Shown: positions 43,430 through 52,778, counted from the stretch's first letter. The stretch is 64,000 bases of DNA from JAZDFC01 sp043808235 (GCA_043808235.1 JAZDFC010000068.1:22221-86220), one strand, 5' to 3'. The notes: a model not told the origin generated them from the sequence alone. A program made the numbers and translations.

Positions 43430-44197
43430 TCAGCGTAATGACAATTTTTCAATCATTGCGTCATGTACTTTTCCGTTCGTCGCAAGTATCTGTTTGGAAT
43501 AAATCGGGATTTCCTCCCCGGTAAAATTCGTTACTTTCCCGCCTGCTTCTTCCACTAACAGCTTGGCTGCACAAATGTCCCAGGGATTTAGCGAAACTTC
43601 CCAAAATCCATCGAACACTCCTTTGGCTACATAACACATATCAATAGCAGCAGAACCGAGTCTGCGTACGGCACGCGATGAAACTACAAAATCCCCGAAT
43701 CTTTCAATCGCGGAATCAGGGTTATTTTCGATATCGTACGGGAAACCCGTAACTAAAAATCCGTGTGCCAGATTTGAGTTCTCACTTACGTACATTTTCA
43801 CATTATTACAATAAGCGCCGCTTCCCTTTTCAACTGTGAATAATTGGTTCATCATTACATCGTAAACAACGCCGCAAATAATTTCTTCCTTTTTCATTAC
43901 GCCAATTGATACTGAAAATATCGGGAGTCCATGCGCAAAATTTGTTGTGCCGTCGATCGGGTCAATTACCCATGTATATTCAGAATTAAATTTCTGTGTA
44001 CCGCTTTCCTCGGCTAAAATGCTGTGCCCGGGGAATTCCTTTTTGATAAAACCAATTATTGCCGCTTCACTCTTTTTGTCAATCTCGGTAACAAGGTTTG
44101 ATGAGTTGGTTTTAAATTCGATTGAAAAGTTCTTTCCGAATCCGTCCCGGATAATTTCTCCGGCTTCACGAGCTATTTGAATTACTTTGTCGAGCAT
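43430..44197 (-). CDS. suhB: Inositol-1-monophosphatase family protein
   Basis: A 255-residue Mg2+-dependent phosphatase. It has the three family motifs: EESG (metal), WVIDPIDGTTNFAHGLP, and WDICAAKLLVEEAGGKVT. Related bacterial proteins hydrolyse inositol phosphates or act with Nus factors on rRNA transcription (SuhB); some remove other sugar phosphates. The natural substrate is not evident from context. It is read toward cmk with a 137-nt gap. Confidence 0.9.
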   Translation of the reverse strand: MLDKVIQIAREAGEIIRDGFGKNFSIEFKTNSSNLVTEIDKKSEAAIIGFIKKEFPGHSILAEESGTQKFNSEYTWVIDPIDGTTNFAHGLPIFSVSIGVMKKEEIICGVVYDVMMNQLFTVEKGSGAYCNNVKMYVSENSNLAHGFLVTGFPYDIENNPDSAIERFGDFVVSSRAVRRLGSAAIDMCYVAKGVFDGFWEVSLNPWDICAAKLLVEEAGGKVTNFTGEEIPIYSKQILATNGKVHDAMIEKLSLR

Positions 44198-44249
44198 ATA
44201 TTCCTAAAATTTTTCGGGCAAAGATACGAAATTGTCAGGAGAAGATTAG

Positions 44250-44277
44250 ATTGCAGCAGGCAGATGGCAGCTTGCAG
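44250..44277. repeat. Dispersed GCAG-rich tract, second copy
   Basis: 28 nt matching 22221-22248 with 2 mismatches (ATTGCAGCAGGCAG then TGGCAG then TTGCAG). It is in the 249-nt gap between suhB and the R-M island. The rest of that gap is AT-rich, with a CTCAGCGTCTCAGCGGAGAG-like stretch and no open frame. Confidence 0.6.
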
Positions 44278-44446
44278 GTGGCAGATTTTTTCTCAGCGTC
44301 TCAGCGGAGAGAGACAACCGCGGAGATGCTTAAGCATGGAGAGTTTTTTTAGGCTCCATATTTTACTTTGGGAGGGTGAAATACTCAACTTCTCCGCCCT
44401 GTTTTTCTTTGGTCAAAGTTTATATGCTATCAACCTTATTTCCTAT

Positions 44447-44773
44447 TTATTCTGATCTTAAACGAGCGATTTCTTCTTTAAACTGATCCAGCACAGAGGT
44501 GTTACCTATTTCGCCATCAAGACTGAAAACAATGAAAACTTTTCCACCAAATCGCTCTATAAAATCATTAAAACTTTCTTTCATTCTTTCCGTTACTGAG
44601 TAGTTCCCAAAATTTGATTCGGCTGTAATCGGTTTAATCTGAATACCAAACGCTTTATCACCAACCCAACCAAAATAATCAATGTCCCCACATAGTTCAG
44701 GGTCGTGTTCCGCTTCGAAGGAATCAAACCTAATGTGTGGAAATTCTTTTTGAATATTTTTAATTACAGTCAT
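44447..44773 (-). CDS. PD-(D/E)XK nuclease fragment, MjaI-like
   Basis: A 108-residue product with a nuclease core: D32 in CGDIDYFGWVGDKAFG and Q45-x-K47 in IQIKP (the D-x12-QxK pattern of PD-(D/E)XK enzymes). The segment IQIKPITAESNFGNYSVTERMKESFNDFIERFGGKVFIVFS resembles the C-terminal half of MjaI-type restriction endonucleases (CTAG family), which are about twice this length. Stop codons lie just upstream of its ATG and no ribosome-binding site is seen. It is probably a remnant or a minimal nuclease next to the methyltransferase gene. MjaI kinship is from memory and moderate. Confidence 0.5.
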   Translation of the reverse strand: MTVIKNIQKEFPHIRFDSFEAEHDPELCGDIDYFGWVGDKAFGIQIKPITAESNFGNYSVTERMKESFNDFIERFGGKVFIVFSLDGEIGNTSVLDQFKEEIARLRSE

Positions 44774-44895
44774 TAGTCAATTAATTTAGAATTAAGATTC
44801 ATTTTACTTTTTTTTATCTACAAATCCATATTGAATATATGATTCACTTCAATTAAAACATTGTATATCAGTAAGAAAGAGTACGAGATATATAA

Positions 44896-46668
44896 TTAAA
44901 AAATATTCAGTTGATCTTCTTTCGATTTTTTTGTAACAATTATCTTATCTTCAACCATCCCTGTGGTTCTAGCAGCGGCACAAACTTCAGCCCAGTTAAT
45001 AAAATAATCATCAAAATACTTCATTGGATATTTACTATATTTTTCAACTTCCTCTTTAGTAGGAATATGACCAAGAATTTGGGATATCGTTTTAACTTCG
45101 AGTTGCAAAATTTTCTTACTTACAATATACTTTTGTTTTTTTTGACGGGGGACATATGTGTTTTTCGATAGAGGAGTGCCATTCCGTTTACCAAATGGAT
45201 CAATACCGCTTCTTAATTCTGCGTGCCTTTTTAATGATAAATTAAAATAGTTCTGTGATTTTTCGATTCCAATAAATTTTCTATTTAGTATTTCAGATGA
45301 GAGAGTAGTTGTTCCAGAACCATTGAAGGGATCAAGAACTAAATCATTCTCGTTTGAAAGTAATGAAATTAATCGAAACATTAATTTTGGCGGCAGTTGA
45401 GTTGGATGATCTACTCTTCGAGTATTATGTTTCAGACGATGAATATCCCACCATAAATTAGTAATCGGGACTTTATCAATTATATTATTCCTATTTCGAT
45501 AATTAATGCAATTGGAACGGAGACAAAAATTTTCTTTAAGTGAATGAAGCGACTCTGCTTCAAAAGTGGAATGCTCGGTTCGAATAAAAGCAGGGTAGAC
45601 AATGGGAGAACCTTTCGAAAATACTAAGATAGAATAATGAGATGGCATTATCATACGTACTGGCATACTCAGGCTTTCCCATACTATCCAATCGACAAAT
45701 TGATAATATTCCTTGAGAATAGAGTAATATCGCATTGTCCATAAAGGAATATTTAGCAAAGCTAAAAATTTCCCCGGTTTTAAAACTCTCATTAATGCAT
45801 TAATCCATTTGTTGCACCAACTAAAATACTCTTCAAGTTCTAAGTCATCTTCCCATAAATCATATTTCTTCGAAAGATTATAAGGGGGGTCCGCAAAGCA
45901 AAAATCAACTGACGAGTCAGGTAATTTATTAAGTGCGTTTATACAATCATCGTTTATCAGTATTGATTCAGTCTGAATCATTGGGTCGCTTTCAATATAT
46001 TTTGGTAAAAAAGAAATCTGTGATTCATTTACGAATAAAACCGAACTTTTAATTTTATTCAAATCATAAACATCTAGCTTAGTATATGCTTCAAGCCCAA
46101 ATAAATCGCAGAGCCGATCAATAATATTATTTGGAATCTCATTCGGATCATACGAGATATCTCGCCATACATCAGAGATTATCGTTCCGTATTCATGATA
46201 TAAATGTTTTTTCCCTCCGTAATCTTTTGTCGTTTTCTCACATACGGGACAATATGTATAACCGATTCGTGTTTTTGTATGTTTTAAAGTACTTTGGTAC
46301 GCTGAAAGAATTAGAAGAGACACGTGCTCTCCAGGTAAAAAACCATTTCTCTCAATAGGTTTTACAAGCTTGATAGAAATGAAGAGTTGATACTTTAACT
46401 GAGAATGTAGCTTGATATAAATATCTGAAATGGTTACTTCGTCAGCTAAAAAACAGTACAACTCACTTTCTTTTATTGCTGATATTTTTTTGTTAATTAC
46501 TTCGATCAACGTACTAAAAATAACATTACCAGTAGTTGTACTTCTATCAGAGAGAATAAATAGACTGACCGAAGATTTAGTAATAGTAATATTCTTTAAC
46601 TTACTTAATGAATTAATATTATGAAAATCATATGATAATTTTTTCGAATCTTCGCTGAGATGAGACAT
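44896..46668 (-). CDS. DNA methyltransferase (DPPY type) with zinc-finger-like N-terminal part
   Basis: A 590-residue site-specific DNA MTase. DPPYN (260-264) is the catalytic motif IV and DPFNGSGTT (446-454) is motif I; this order (IV before I) is the beta arrangement. DPPY fits N6-adenine or N4-cytosine modification. A segment near 140-170 has CPVC, then KDYGGKKHLYHEYG and DVWRD, suggesting a zinc-binding or DNA-recognition insert. The HPTQLPPKL motif lies at 421-429. It overlaps nothing and starts 5 nt after the upstream nuclease-like gene, so they form an operon. Target sequence unknown. Confidence 0.88.
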   Translation of the reverse strand: MSHLSEDSKKLSYDFHNINSLSKLKNITITKSSVSLFILSDRSTTTGNVIFSTLIEVINKKISAIKESELYCFLADEVTISDIYIKLHSQLKYQLFISIKLVKPIERNGFLPGEHVSLLILSAYQSTLKHTKTRIGYTYCPVCEKTTKDYGGKKHLYHEYGTIISDVWRDISYDPNEIPNNIIDRLCDLFGLEAYTKLDVYDLNKIKSSVLFVNESQISFLPKYIESDPMIQTESILINDDCINALNKLPDSSVDFCFADPPYNLSKKYDLWEDDLELEEYFSWCNKWINALMRVLKPGKFLALLNIPLWTMRYYSILKEYYQFVDWIVWESLSMPVRMIMPSHYSILVFSKGSPIVYPAFIRTEHSTFEAESLHSLKENFCLRSNCINYRNRNNIIDKVPITNLWWDIHRLKHNTRRVDHPTQLPPKLMFRLISLLSNENDLVLDPFNGSGTTTLSSEILNRKFIGIEKSQNYFNLSLKRHAELRSGIDPFGKRNGTPLSKNTYVPRQKKQKYIVSKKILQLEVKTISQILGHIPTKEEVEKYSKYPMKYFDDYFINWAEVCAAARTTGMVEDKIIVTKKSKEDQLNIF

Positions 46669-46673
46669 AATAT

Positions 46674-47687
46674 TTATTTTCTTCTTTCGTATTCTTCTAA
46701 AAATTTTTTCAACTTATTGAATTCGTTAAAAGTGATACAGCAATGTGAAAAACGTAAGATTGTGGATACAGCTGATTTACGCGAAAAGTTACCTGCACCA
46801 TCTATTACATAAGCTATTTTATAATTATTTTTTTCAAGTTGATAAAATCTTGATTCTGCTTGCCCGGCTTTTCTTTCTATTACACTGTTTGTTGTCACTT
46901 GGAAACTCACCTCTATTGCACAATATTTATTAGATGGCGACTTCGCAATAATATCAAACTTTGTTGGAGTTCGCCCATCATTTTGACTAACTCCTTTAAT
47001 ACTGTTAGACCTAAAATCCCAATCGACAAGATGATTTTCTAAGTATTTTTTAACATAACTCTGAGCTAATTGACCTAAAGAATTGGAAGTAGCTCCACCT
47101 GTTATTCTACTTACCCAGATATACCTTTGTTTAACAAATGTCTCTAACTCATCATTTTTGCCTAGAAGCTCTCCAATTATACATTTTTCATAAATTACTT
47201 CAGGAAGTTCACAATTAGTTATTGCTCCTCCGAATAGTAATAGCATTGCAACATCTTCCATAATCTCAGTCAGTTCATAGCCATTTGCAAGCGATTCACC
47301 ATCTAGAAAAAGGTTTTTATTTGACCAAGTTTTTGAATCATATAATGTTTTGAAAACATATTCGTATGAATGCGAATTCCAAATAAACTGGACTTTGCCA
47401 TTAATTATAATTTTGGGTAATTCGGTTTTAAAACGATCTAACTTTTCACCTCCAATATCAGACAAAACCATTAAATGTTTCAGGAATAAATTCGATGGTA
47501 AATTTTTCGTACCTTTGAGCGTTTCTTTCCATGCTGAGGGATTTGCATCGGAAATATTAAGTAGGCTAATAAATTTATCCTGCGAATTTATTAGTATCGG
47601 AATAATACTGGAATCTTTTTCTAGATCCACCAACTCTTTCGTCCAAAATTTCACGCCGGACATTTGAAGGTTTTGGAAAGTACGCAT
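46674..47687 (-). CDS. Candidate restriction endonuclease, PD-(D/E)XK-like
   Basis: A 337-residue protein with no membrane segments. Near the C-terminus lies a candidate nuclease site: D245 in KFDII, then E259-V-S-F-Q (D-x13-ExS), followed by TTNSVIERKAGQ. This fits the PD-(D/E)XK fold only loosely, because the usual Lys is replaced by Ser/Gln. The next segment YKIAYVIDGAGNFSRKSAVSTIL is well ordered. It is the first gene of a two- or three-gene unit with the methyltransferase, which supports a restriction role. I cannot name the family. Confidence 0.55.
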   Translation of the reverse strand: MRTFQNLQMSGVKFWTKELVDLEKDSSIIPILINSQDKFISLLNISDANPSAWKETLKGTKNLPSNLFLKHLMVLSDIGGEKLDRFKTELPKIIINGKVQFIWNSHSYEYVFKTLYDSKTWSNKNLFLDGESLANGYELTEIMEDVAMLLLFGGAITNCELPEVIYEKCIIGELLGKNDELETFVKQRYIWVSRITGGATSNSLGQLAQSYVKKYLENHLVDWDFRSNSIKGVSQNDGRTPTKFDIIAKSPSNKYCAIEVSFQVTTNSVIERKAGQAESRFYQLEKNNYKIAYVIDGAGNFSRKSAVSTILRFSHCCITFNEFNKLKKFLEEYERRK

Positions 47688-47964
47688 TTACAACTCAAAT
47701 TTTTCTAGTCGCAAAATAGTGAAAATATTTATTCAAATTTAGATTTTGCTTAAACCAATTCTCCTTATAAAAATATTAGCTTAATCAGAATGCTCTATTG
47801 GAATCAATCGAATATGTTGTAATTTTAAATAATTGGAATATTCTATCTTACCGAAAAGATTAAAAGTAAGATAATGATTAAGAAAAGAATGCGAGTTATC
47901 CTTTACTGAAAACTGATTACTGAAAACAATTTACTGCCTTCTGCCGGCTGCTAAAATTCCATCC
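47688..47964. other. Divergent region between R-M island and lon
   Basis: Non-coding AT-rich region between two divergent genes, containing an 8-bp inverted repeat TATCTTAC (47844-47851) / GTAAGATA (47866-47873) with a 14-nt spacer, which could be an operator. A CTGAAAACTGATTACTGAAAAC tract near 47907 is low-complexity. The lon promoter follows at 47965. Confidence 0.5.
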
Positions 47965-47993
47965 TTGATAGCCCAAGCTCAATTTGGTATATT
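47965..47993 (+). promoter_or_regulatory. Sigma70-type promoter for lon
   Basis: TTGATA (47965-47970), 17-nt spacer, TATATT (47988-47993), about 26 nt before the lon ATG. No CIRCE element was found near it. Confidence 0.7.
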
Positions 47994-48019
47994 TTGCAGC
48001 CCTTTTTTGAAATTAAAAT

Positions 48020-50437
48020 ATGAGATATATGGAAAACAATTTAGTATTCGATAAGTCGATAGTGGAGGATATTCCGCAATTAATGCCCGTTTTACCGTTA
48101 AGGGATAACGTGATTTTCCCGTACATGATATTCCCCGTTCTTGTCGGGAGAGAACAGTCGATACGCGCAGCAAACTATTCGCTTGATAATTCAAAGTATA
48201 TATTTCTTTCAGCTCAGAAAAAAGCAAACATCGAGGAGCCGACCGAAGAAGATATTTATCGAGAAGGTACAATTGCAAAGATCATTCAGATATTGAAACT
48301 CCCAAACGGATTAATGAAAATTTTAGTTGACGGCGTTATTCAAGGACGCATTGTAAATTTTGTAGAGAATAAAAGTTTCTTCGAAGCCCAAGTTGAAGTT
48401 GTAATTCCGCAGCCGGAAGACCTTCGTGAGTTGAATGCGTTGATTCGCCAAACCGGTTCGCTGTTCAAAGATTATGTTAAAATAAATAGAAGCATTCCAC
48501 CCGAAGCAGTTAATGCTTACGAAAACATCGAAGAGCCGGATAGAAAATTATTTTATGTTGCCGCGAATATAAATCAAAGTATCCAGGTAAAGCAATCGAT
48601 ACTGCAGAAGTTTTCTCTTAAAGAACAGCTTTACGAACTAATAAAAATTTTAAGTTCTGAGATTGATATTCTGAAGGTGGAAAAGGAAATTGAAAGCAAA
48701 GTACAGGAAAACATTTCAAAGACGCAGCGTAAATTTATTATTGCAGAACAGATACGAATATTGCAGGATGAACTCGGCGAGGAAGAAGAATTATCGCCGG
48801 AATTCATAAAACTGAAAGAGAAACTTAAAAAAGCTAAAATGCCGAAGGACGTTGAGGAAAAAGCGCTGGAGGAATTTAATAAATTGAAGAAGACGCCTCC
48901 CAGTTCTCCCGAATCGACGGTAATTAGAAATTACTTGGATTGGATGAGCGAAGTTCCATGGAATAAAAAAACAAAAGATAATCTTGATATTGAAAACGTT
49001 CGTAAAATATTAGATGAGGATCATTTCGGATTAGATAAACCGAAGGAAAGAATTGTCGAGCACATTGCAGTGCTGAACCTGGTAAAACAAATGCGCGGAC
49101 AAATTTTATGTTTTGTCGGACCTCCGGGAGTGGGCAAAACTTCACTCGGTAAATCGATTGCGCGCGCGCTCGATAGGAACTTCGTTCGCATTAGTCTTGG
49201 TGGAGTAAGGGATGAAGCTGAAATACGAGGACACCGCAGAACGTATATAGGTTCAATGCCCGGCAAGATTATACAATCGATGAAAAAAGCTAAGACAATT
49301 AATCCGGTAATTCTGTTGGATGAAATTGATAAAATGAGTATGGACTTCCGGGGCGATCCTTCGGCAGCGATGCTCGAAGTTCTTGATCCGGAACAGAATC
49401 ATACATTCAACGATCATTACCTCGATATCGATTACGATTTGTCACAAGTGTTATTTATTACAACGGCAAATGTGCGATACAATATTCCACTTCCACTTCA
49501 GGATAGAATGGAAATAATCGACCTTCCCGGTTATCTTGAATATGAAAAGCTTGAGATCGCGAAGCGGCATATCAATCCAAAGCAGTTCAAAGCACACGGA
49601 TTAAAAAAGGAAGATGTGGAATTTAAAGATGAAGCGATTCGAAAAATTATAAATGAATACACACGCGAAGCCGGCGTTAGAAATCTCGAAAGAGAAATTG
49701 CATCCTCGCTACGAAAGACAGCGAAAGAAATAGTTTTAGATAGACAGAAAAACGGTGGCAAGGCAAAGAAAATAAAACTTGTAATCGATCCTTCAAAGAT
49801 TGAAAAATATCTCGGTGTTCCCCGCTATCGTTTACATAAAGCTGACACAGAACCGAAAATCGGCAGCATTACCGGTTTAGCATGGACGAGTGTCGGCGGA
49901 GAAATCCTTCCGGTCGATGCAACAATAATGACAGGAGCGGAACGGCTTACATTAACCGGGCAACTGGGCGATGTGATGAAAGAATCAGCTTTGGCCGGGC
50001 TTAGTTATTTACGTTCGCACTCAAGACAACTTGGGCTACCGGAAAATTTCCACAAGGGAAAGGAAATTCACGTTCATATTCCCGAAGGAGCTATTCCGAA
50101 AGATGGACCTTCAGCAGGAATCACATTGGCGCTTGCAATATACTCGGCATTAAGCGGAAGAGCCGCGCGGGCTGATGTGGCGATGACCGGCGAGATTACT
50201 TTACGAGGGAATGTACTTGCAATCGGTGGATTAAACGAAAAACTTCTTGCTGCAAGTCGAAGTGGAATTAAAACTGTCATTATTCCCGCAGAGAACGAAA
50301 AAGATCTTGTTGAAATTAAAGATGCGGTTAAAGAAGGATTGACAATTATTCCGGTTAAATTTATCGTCGATGCGATGAAATATGTTTTTGGAAATTTTAA
50401 AAACGGAAAAGTAAAACCGAAGGGGAAGAAAAAATAA
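48020..50437 (+). CDS. lon: ATP-dependent protease Lon
   Basis: Lon degrades misfolded and regulatory proteins in the cytoplasm. The 805 residues are standard. Domains: N-terminal LON substrate domain (PLRDNVIFPYMIFPVLVGREQS), coiled coil (KVEKEIESKVQENISKTQRKFII), AAA+ with Walker A GPPGVGKTSL and Walker B ILLDEIDKM, and the C-terminal Ser-Lys protease domain (serine in KDGPSAGIT, lysine in GGLNEKLLA). A second ATG 3 codons in (48029) is an equally possible start. The next gene starts immediately after its stop codon, so they are probably co-translated. Confidence 0.97.
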   Translation: MRYMENNLVFDKSIVEDIPQLMPVLPLRDNVIFPYMIFPVLVGREQSIRAANYSLDNSKYIFLSAQKKANIEEPTEEDIYREGTIAKIIQILKLPNGLMKILVDGVIQGRIVNFVENKSFFEAQVEVVIPQPEDLRELNALIRQTGSLFKDYVKINRSIPPEAVNAYENIEEPDRKLFYVAANINQSIQVKQSILQKFSLKEQLYELIKILSSEIDILKVEKEIESKVQENISKTQRKFIIAEQIRILQDELGEEEELSPEFIKLKEKLKKAKMPKDVEEKALEEFNKLKKTPPSSPESTVIRNYLDWMSEVPWNKKTKDNLDIENVRKILDEDHFGLDKPKERIVEHIAVLNLVKQMRGQILCFVGPPGVGKTSLGKSIARALDRNFVRISLGGVRDEAEIRGHRRTYIGSMPGKIIQSMKKAKTINPVILLDEIDKMSMDFRGDPSAAMLEVLDPEQNHTFNDHYLDIDYDLSQVLFITTANVRYNIPLPLQDRMEIIDLPGYLEYEKLEIAKRHINPKQFKAHGLKKEDVEFKDEAIRKIINEYTREAGVRNLEREIASSLRKTAKEIVLDRQKNGGKAKKIKLVIDPSKIEKYLGVPRYRLHKADTEPKIGSITGLAWTSVGGEILPVDATIMTGAERLTLTGQLGDVMKESALAGLSYLRSHSRQLGLPENFHKGKEIHVHIPEGAIPKDGPSAGITLALAIYSALSGRAARADVAMTGEITLRGNVLAIGGLNEKLLAASRSGIKTVIIPAENEKDLVEIKDAVKEGLTIIPVKFIVDAMKYVFGNFKNGKVKPKGKKK

Positions 50438-50947
50438 ATGTCGGTGAATATTTCTTTTGTAGATAATCTTTCGGACAAGGAGAAATATGAACTGCTTCTC
50501 ACTCAAATTAAATCGCTGTTGAATGCGGACGAGCCAATAATTTCTAATCTCGCAAATGTAGCTGCTGCATTAAAGCAAACTTTTTCGAAAATTAGCTGGG
50601 TAGGCTTTTATATTTTACACTATGATAAATTGTATTTAGGACCATTCCAGGGAAATACAGCATGTACCGCAATTGAAATGGGGAAAGGTGTGTGCGGAAC
50701 AGCTGCTGAAAAATTAGAGACTTTAATTGTAAAAGATGTTCATGCATTTCCCGGACATATCGCTTGTGATGCGGGATCGAATTCGGAGATTGTTGTTCCG
50801 ATAAAAACCAAAAAAAAAATTTGGGGCGTACTGGATTTAGACAGTTATCAATTATGCGCCTTTGATGAAAACGATAAATTATATCTTGAAAAAATTATTG
50901 CGATAATTGCCGATTCGCTAATTCTTTCTAAATTTATTATGAATTAA
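50438..50947 (+). CDS. msrC: Free methionine-(R)-sulfoxide reductase, GAF type
   Basis: fRMsr (YebR/MsrC) reduces free methionine-(R)-sulfoxide. The 169-residue GAF protein has the three redox cysteines at C76, C86 and C110, with exactly the spacing (10 and 24 residues) of the E. coli enzyme. Flanking motifs WVGFYI, LGPFQGNTAC and HIACDAGSNSEIVVP are conserved. The ATG begins right after the lon stop codon (0-nt spacing). A lon-msrC transcript fits protein-damage repair. Confidence 0.93.
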   Translation: MSVNISFVDNLSDKEKYELLLTQIKSLLNADEPIISNLANVAAALKQTFSKISWVGFYILHYDKLYLGPFQGNTACTAIEMGKGVCGTAAEKLETLIVKDVHAFPGHIACDAGSNSEIVVPIKTKKKIWGVLDLDSYQLCAFDENDKLYLEKIIAIIADSLILSKFIMN

Positions 50948-51046
50948 TTCTTGGTGACTTTGTGTCTTTGTAGCTATATTTCATATGCGACAACGGCACC
51001 AAGGCTCAAAGTTGCATAAAAATAAAAGTTGAAGAAGGATTTTTTA

Positions 51047-52696
51047 ATGAGTTACATTGTAACTGCTCGAAAATGGAGACCGCAGATATTCGATGAAGTT
51101 GTCGGTCAGGAACATATATCGCGTACAATTAAAAATGCTATACGCAATAACAGAATTGCGCATGCTTACATATTCGCTGGTCCGCGCGGAGTAGGAAAAA
51201 CGACTACCGCCCGAATATTCGCCAAGGCAATCAACTGCGAAAATTTAATCGATGGAGAGCCATGCAATAATTGCGAGATGTGTAACTCCTTTCTCGCTTC
51301 CCAATCTCTGGATATAATTGAGATTGACGGTGCATCCAACCGCAGAATAGAAGAAATTAGAACGCTTCGCGAATCGGTAAAATATGCGCCCACGCGTGGG
51401 AAGTATAAAGTATATATCATTGATGAAGTTCACATGCTCACAACGGAATCGTTCAATGCGTTATTAAAAACTCTTGAAGAGCCGCCATCGCATACAATTT
51501 TTATTTTCGCTACGACTGATATTCATAAAGTGCCTGCAACAATAATTTCCCGCTGCCAGCGCTTCGATTTCAGAAGAATAGAGCTTCACGATATAAAAGC
51601 ATTGCTAAAGAAAATTTCAGATGCAGAAAGTATTTCCATCGATGATCAATCATTAACTCTCATTGGCAAAAAAGCCGATGGAGCGCTTCGCGATGCGCAG
51701 AGTCTTTTCGATCAGATTGTATCTTACTGCGGAAATAATATTGATGCGGCAACAATTTCTCAAATGCTGAATTTAATCGACGAGGAAATTTTCTTTACTA
51801 TTTCCGATTCGCTATTGAGTAAGAATTTCAAAGCGGCTTTCGAAGTGTCGGCTAAAATTTATGAGAACGGCTGGAACTTTATCGATTTTATGAACGGATT
51901 GGTTGAGCACTTCAGGAATATAATGACGGTTGTAATTCGCGGCAATACCGACCTTGTTGAGACAGCCGAGATTTACAAAGACAGATATATGAATTATCAA
52001 ACACAATTTTCCGAAGGCGATGTACTAAGATTATTAAATTACCTAAGTAAAATTCAATACGAATTAAAATCCTCCACGAATCAAAAATTAAAAATAGAAA
52101 TTGCGCTTTGTCATCTGATCGGACTTGAGAAAACTTCAACTCTTACTGAGATTCTTGAGCAAGTTAAAAATGCCAAGGGAACAATTTCATATCAAGCGCC
52201 GCAAACCAGTATTCCAACTCCATTAAAAAGTCAAGCTCCATTAAAAACTACCATTGTCGCCGAACCGGCACAAAATATCGAAGTATCGAAATTCGCCGCT
52301 CCGGTTGTTACTACCAGCGATTTAAATTTTGATAAGGTCGAAGCCCAATGGAAAAACTTTCTCGAAGTTGTAAATTCAGAAAAATTCACGCTTGGCTCTA
52401 TATTGGCTCATGTTCGTCCGGTGGATTTAAACGGTAACACATTGAGGTTGAACCTTTCCCATGACGAGGATGAAAAAATAATTTCCGGCAGCGGAGAATA
52501 TCTATCCAAAAAAACAAAAGAAATTTTTGGAAAAAAGTTGGACTTTGAATTTGAGAATGAGAAAAGCGCTTCAAAAGGAAAGAATAAAAGGAAGGGGATT
52601 TTAGATTCTGCTAATCCGCAGCATTCGGAGAATAAAGAAACCACCCCATTAATTGATGCAATAATAAATCAACTTGGTGGTAAAGAGATTACGTAA
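51047..52696 (+). CDS. dnaX: DNA polymerase III subunit tau/gamma
   Basis: The clamp-loader ATPase that loads the sliding clamp. I start at the ATG at 51047, with AAGGA upstream; a TTG 6 codons earlier would contain this site. 549 residues. Domains: AAA+ with Walker A GPRGVGKT (45-52), four zinc cysteines (C64, C73, C76, C79), IIDEVHML, the SRCQRF sensor region, a lid/collar (to ~360), and a tau-like tail with a linker rich in Pro/Ala/Thr. An in-frame A-AAA-AAG heptamer at 52531-52537 could allow -1 frameshifting (see findings). Confidence 0.95.
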   Translation: MSYIVTARKWRPQIFDEVVGQEHISRTIKNAIRNNRIAHAYIFAGPRGVGKTTTARIFAKAINCENLIDGEPCNNCEMCNSFLASQSLDIIEIDGASNRRIEEIRTLRESVKYAPTRGKYKVYIIDEVHMLTTESFNALLKTLEEPPSHTIFIFATTDIHKVPATIISRCQRFDFRRIELHDIKALLKKISDAESISIDDQSLTLIGKKADGALRDAQSLFDQIVSYCGNNIDAATISQMLNLIDEEIFFTISDSLLSKNFKAAFEVSAKIYENGWNFIDFMNGLVEHFRNIMTVVIRGNTDLVETAEIYKDRYMNYQTQFSEGDVLRLLNYLSKIQYELKSSTNQKLKIEIALCHLIGLEKTSTLTEILEQVKNAKGTISYQAPQTSIPTPLKSQAPLKTTIVAEPAQNIEVSKFAAPVVTTSDLNFDKVEAQWKNFLEVVNSEKFTLGSILAHVRPVDLNGNTLRLNLSHDEDEKIISGSGEYLSKKTKEIFGKKLDFEFENEKSASKGKNKRKGILDSANPQHSENKETTPLIDAIINQLGGKEIT

Positions 52697-52778
52697 TATT
52701 TGCCTTTGATAGGCTATTAAATAAATAATATTTTATTTCGATAATCGGATAGACCAAATTCTATTCGGCTGACTATCA

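Noticed and set aside
47965..48019. CIRCE heat-shock element at lon
   Set aside because: No TTAGCACTC-N9-GAGTGCTAA or similar palindrome was found.
50945..51010. CTTGGTG...CACCAAG inverted repeat between msrC and dnaX
   Set aside because: Arms are only 7 nt with about 40 nt between them and no T-run, so neither a terminator nor an operator is supported; it may be part of a decayed dispersed repeat.
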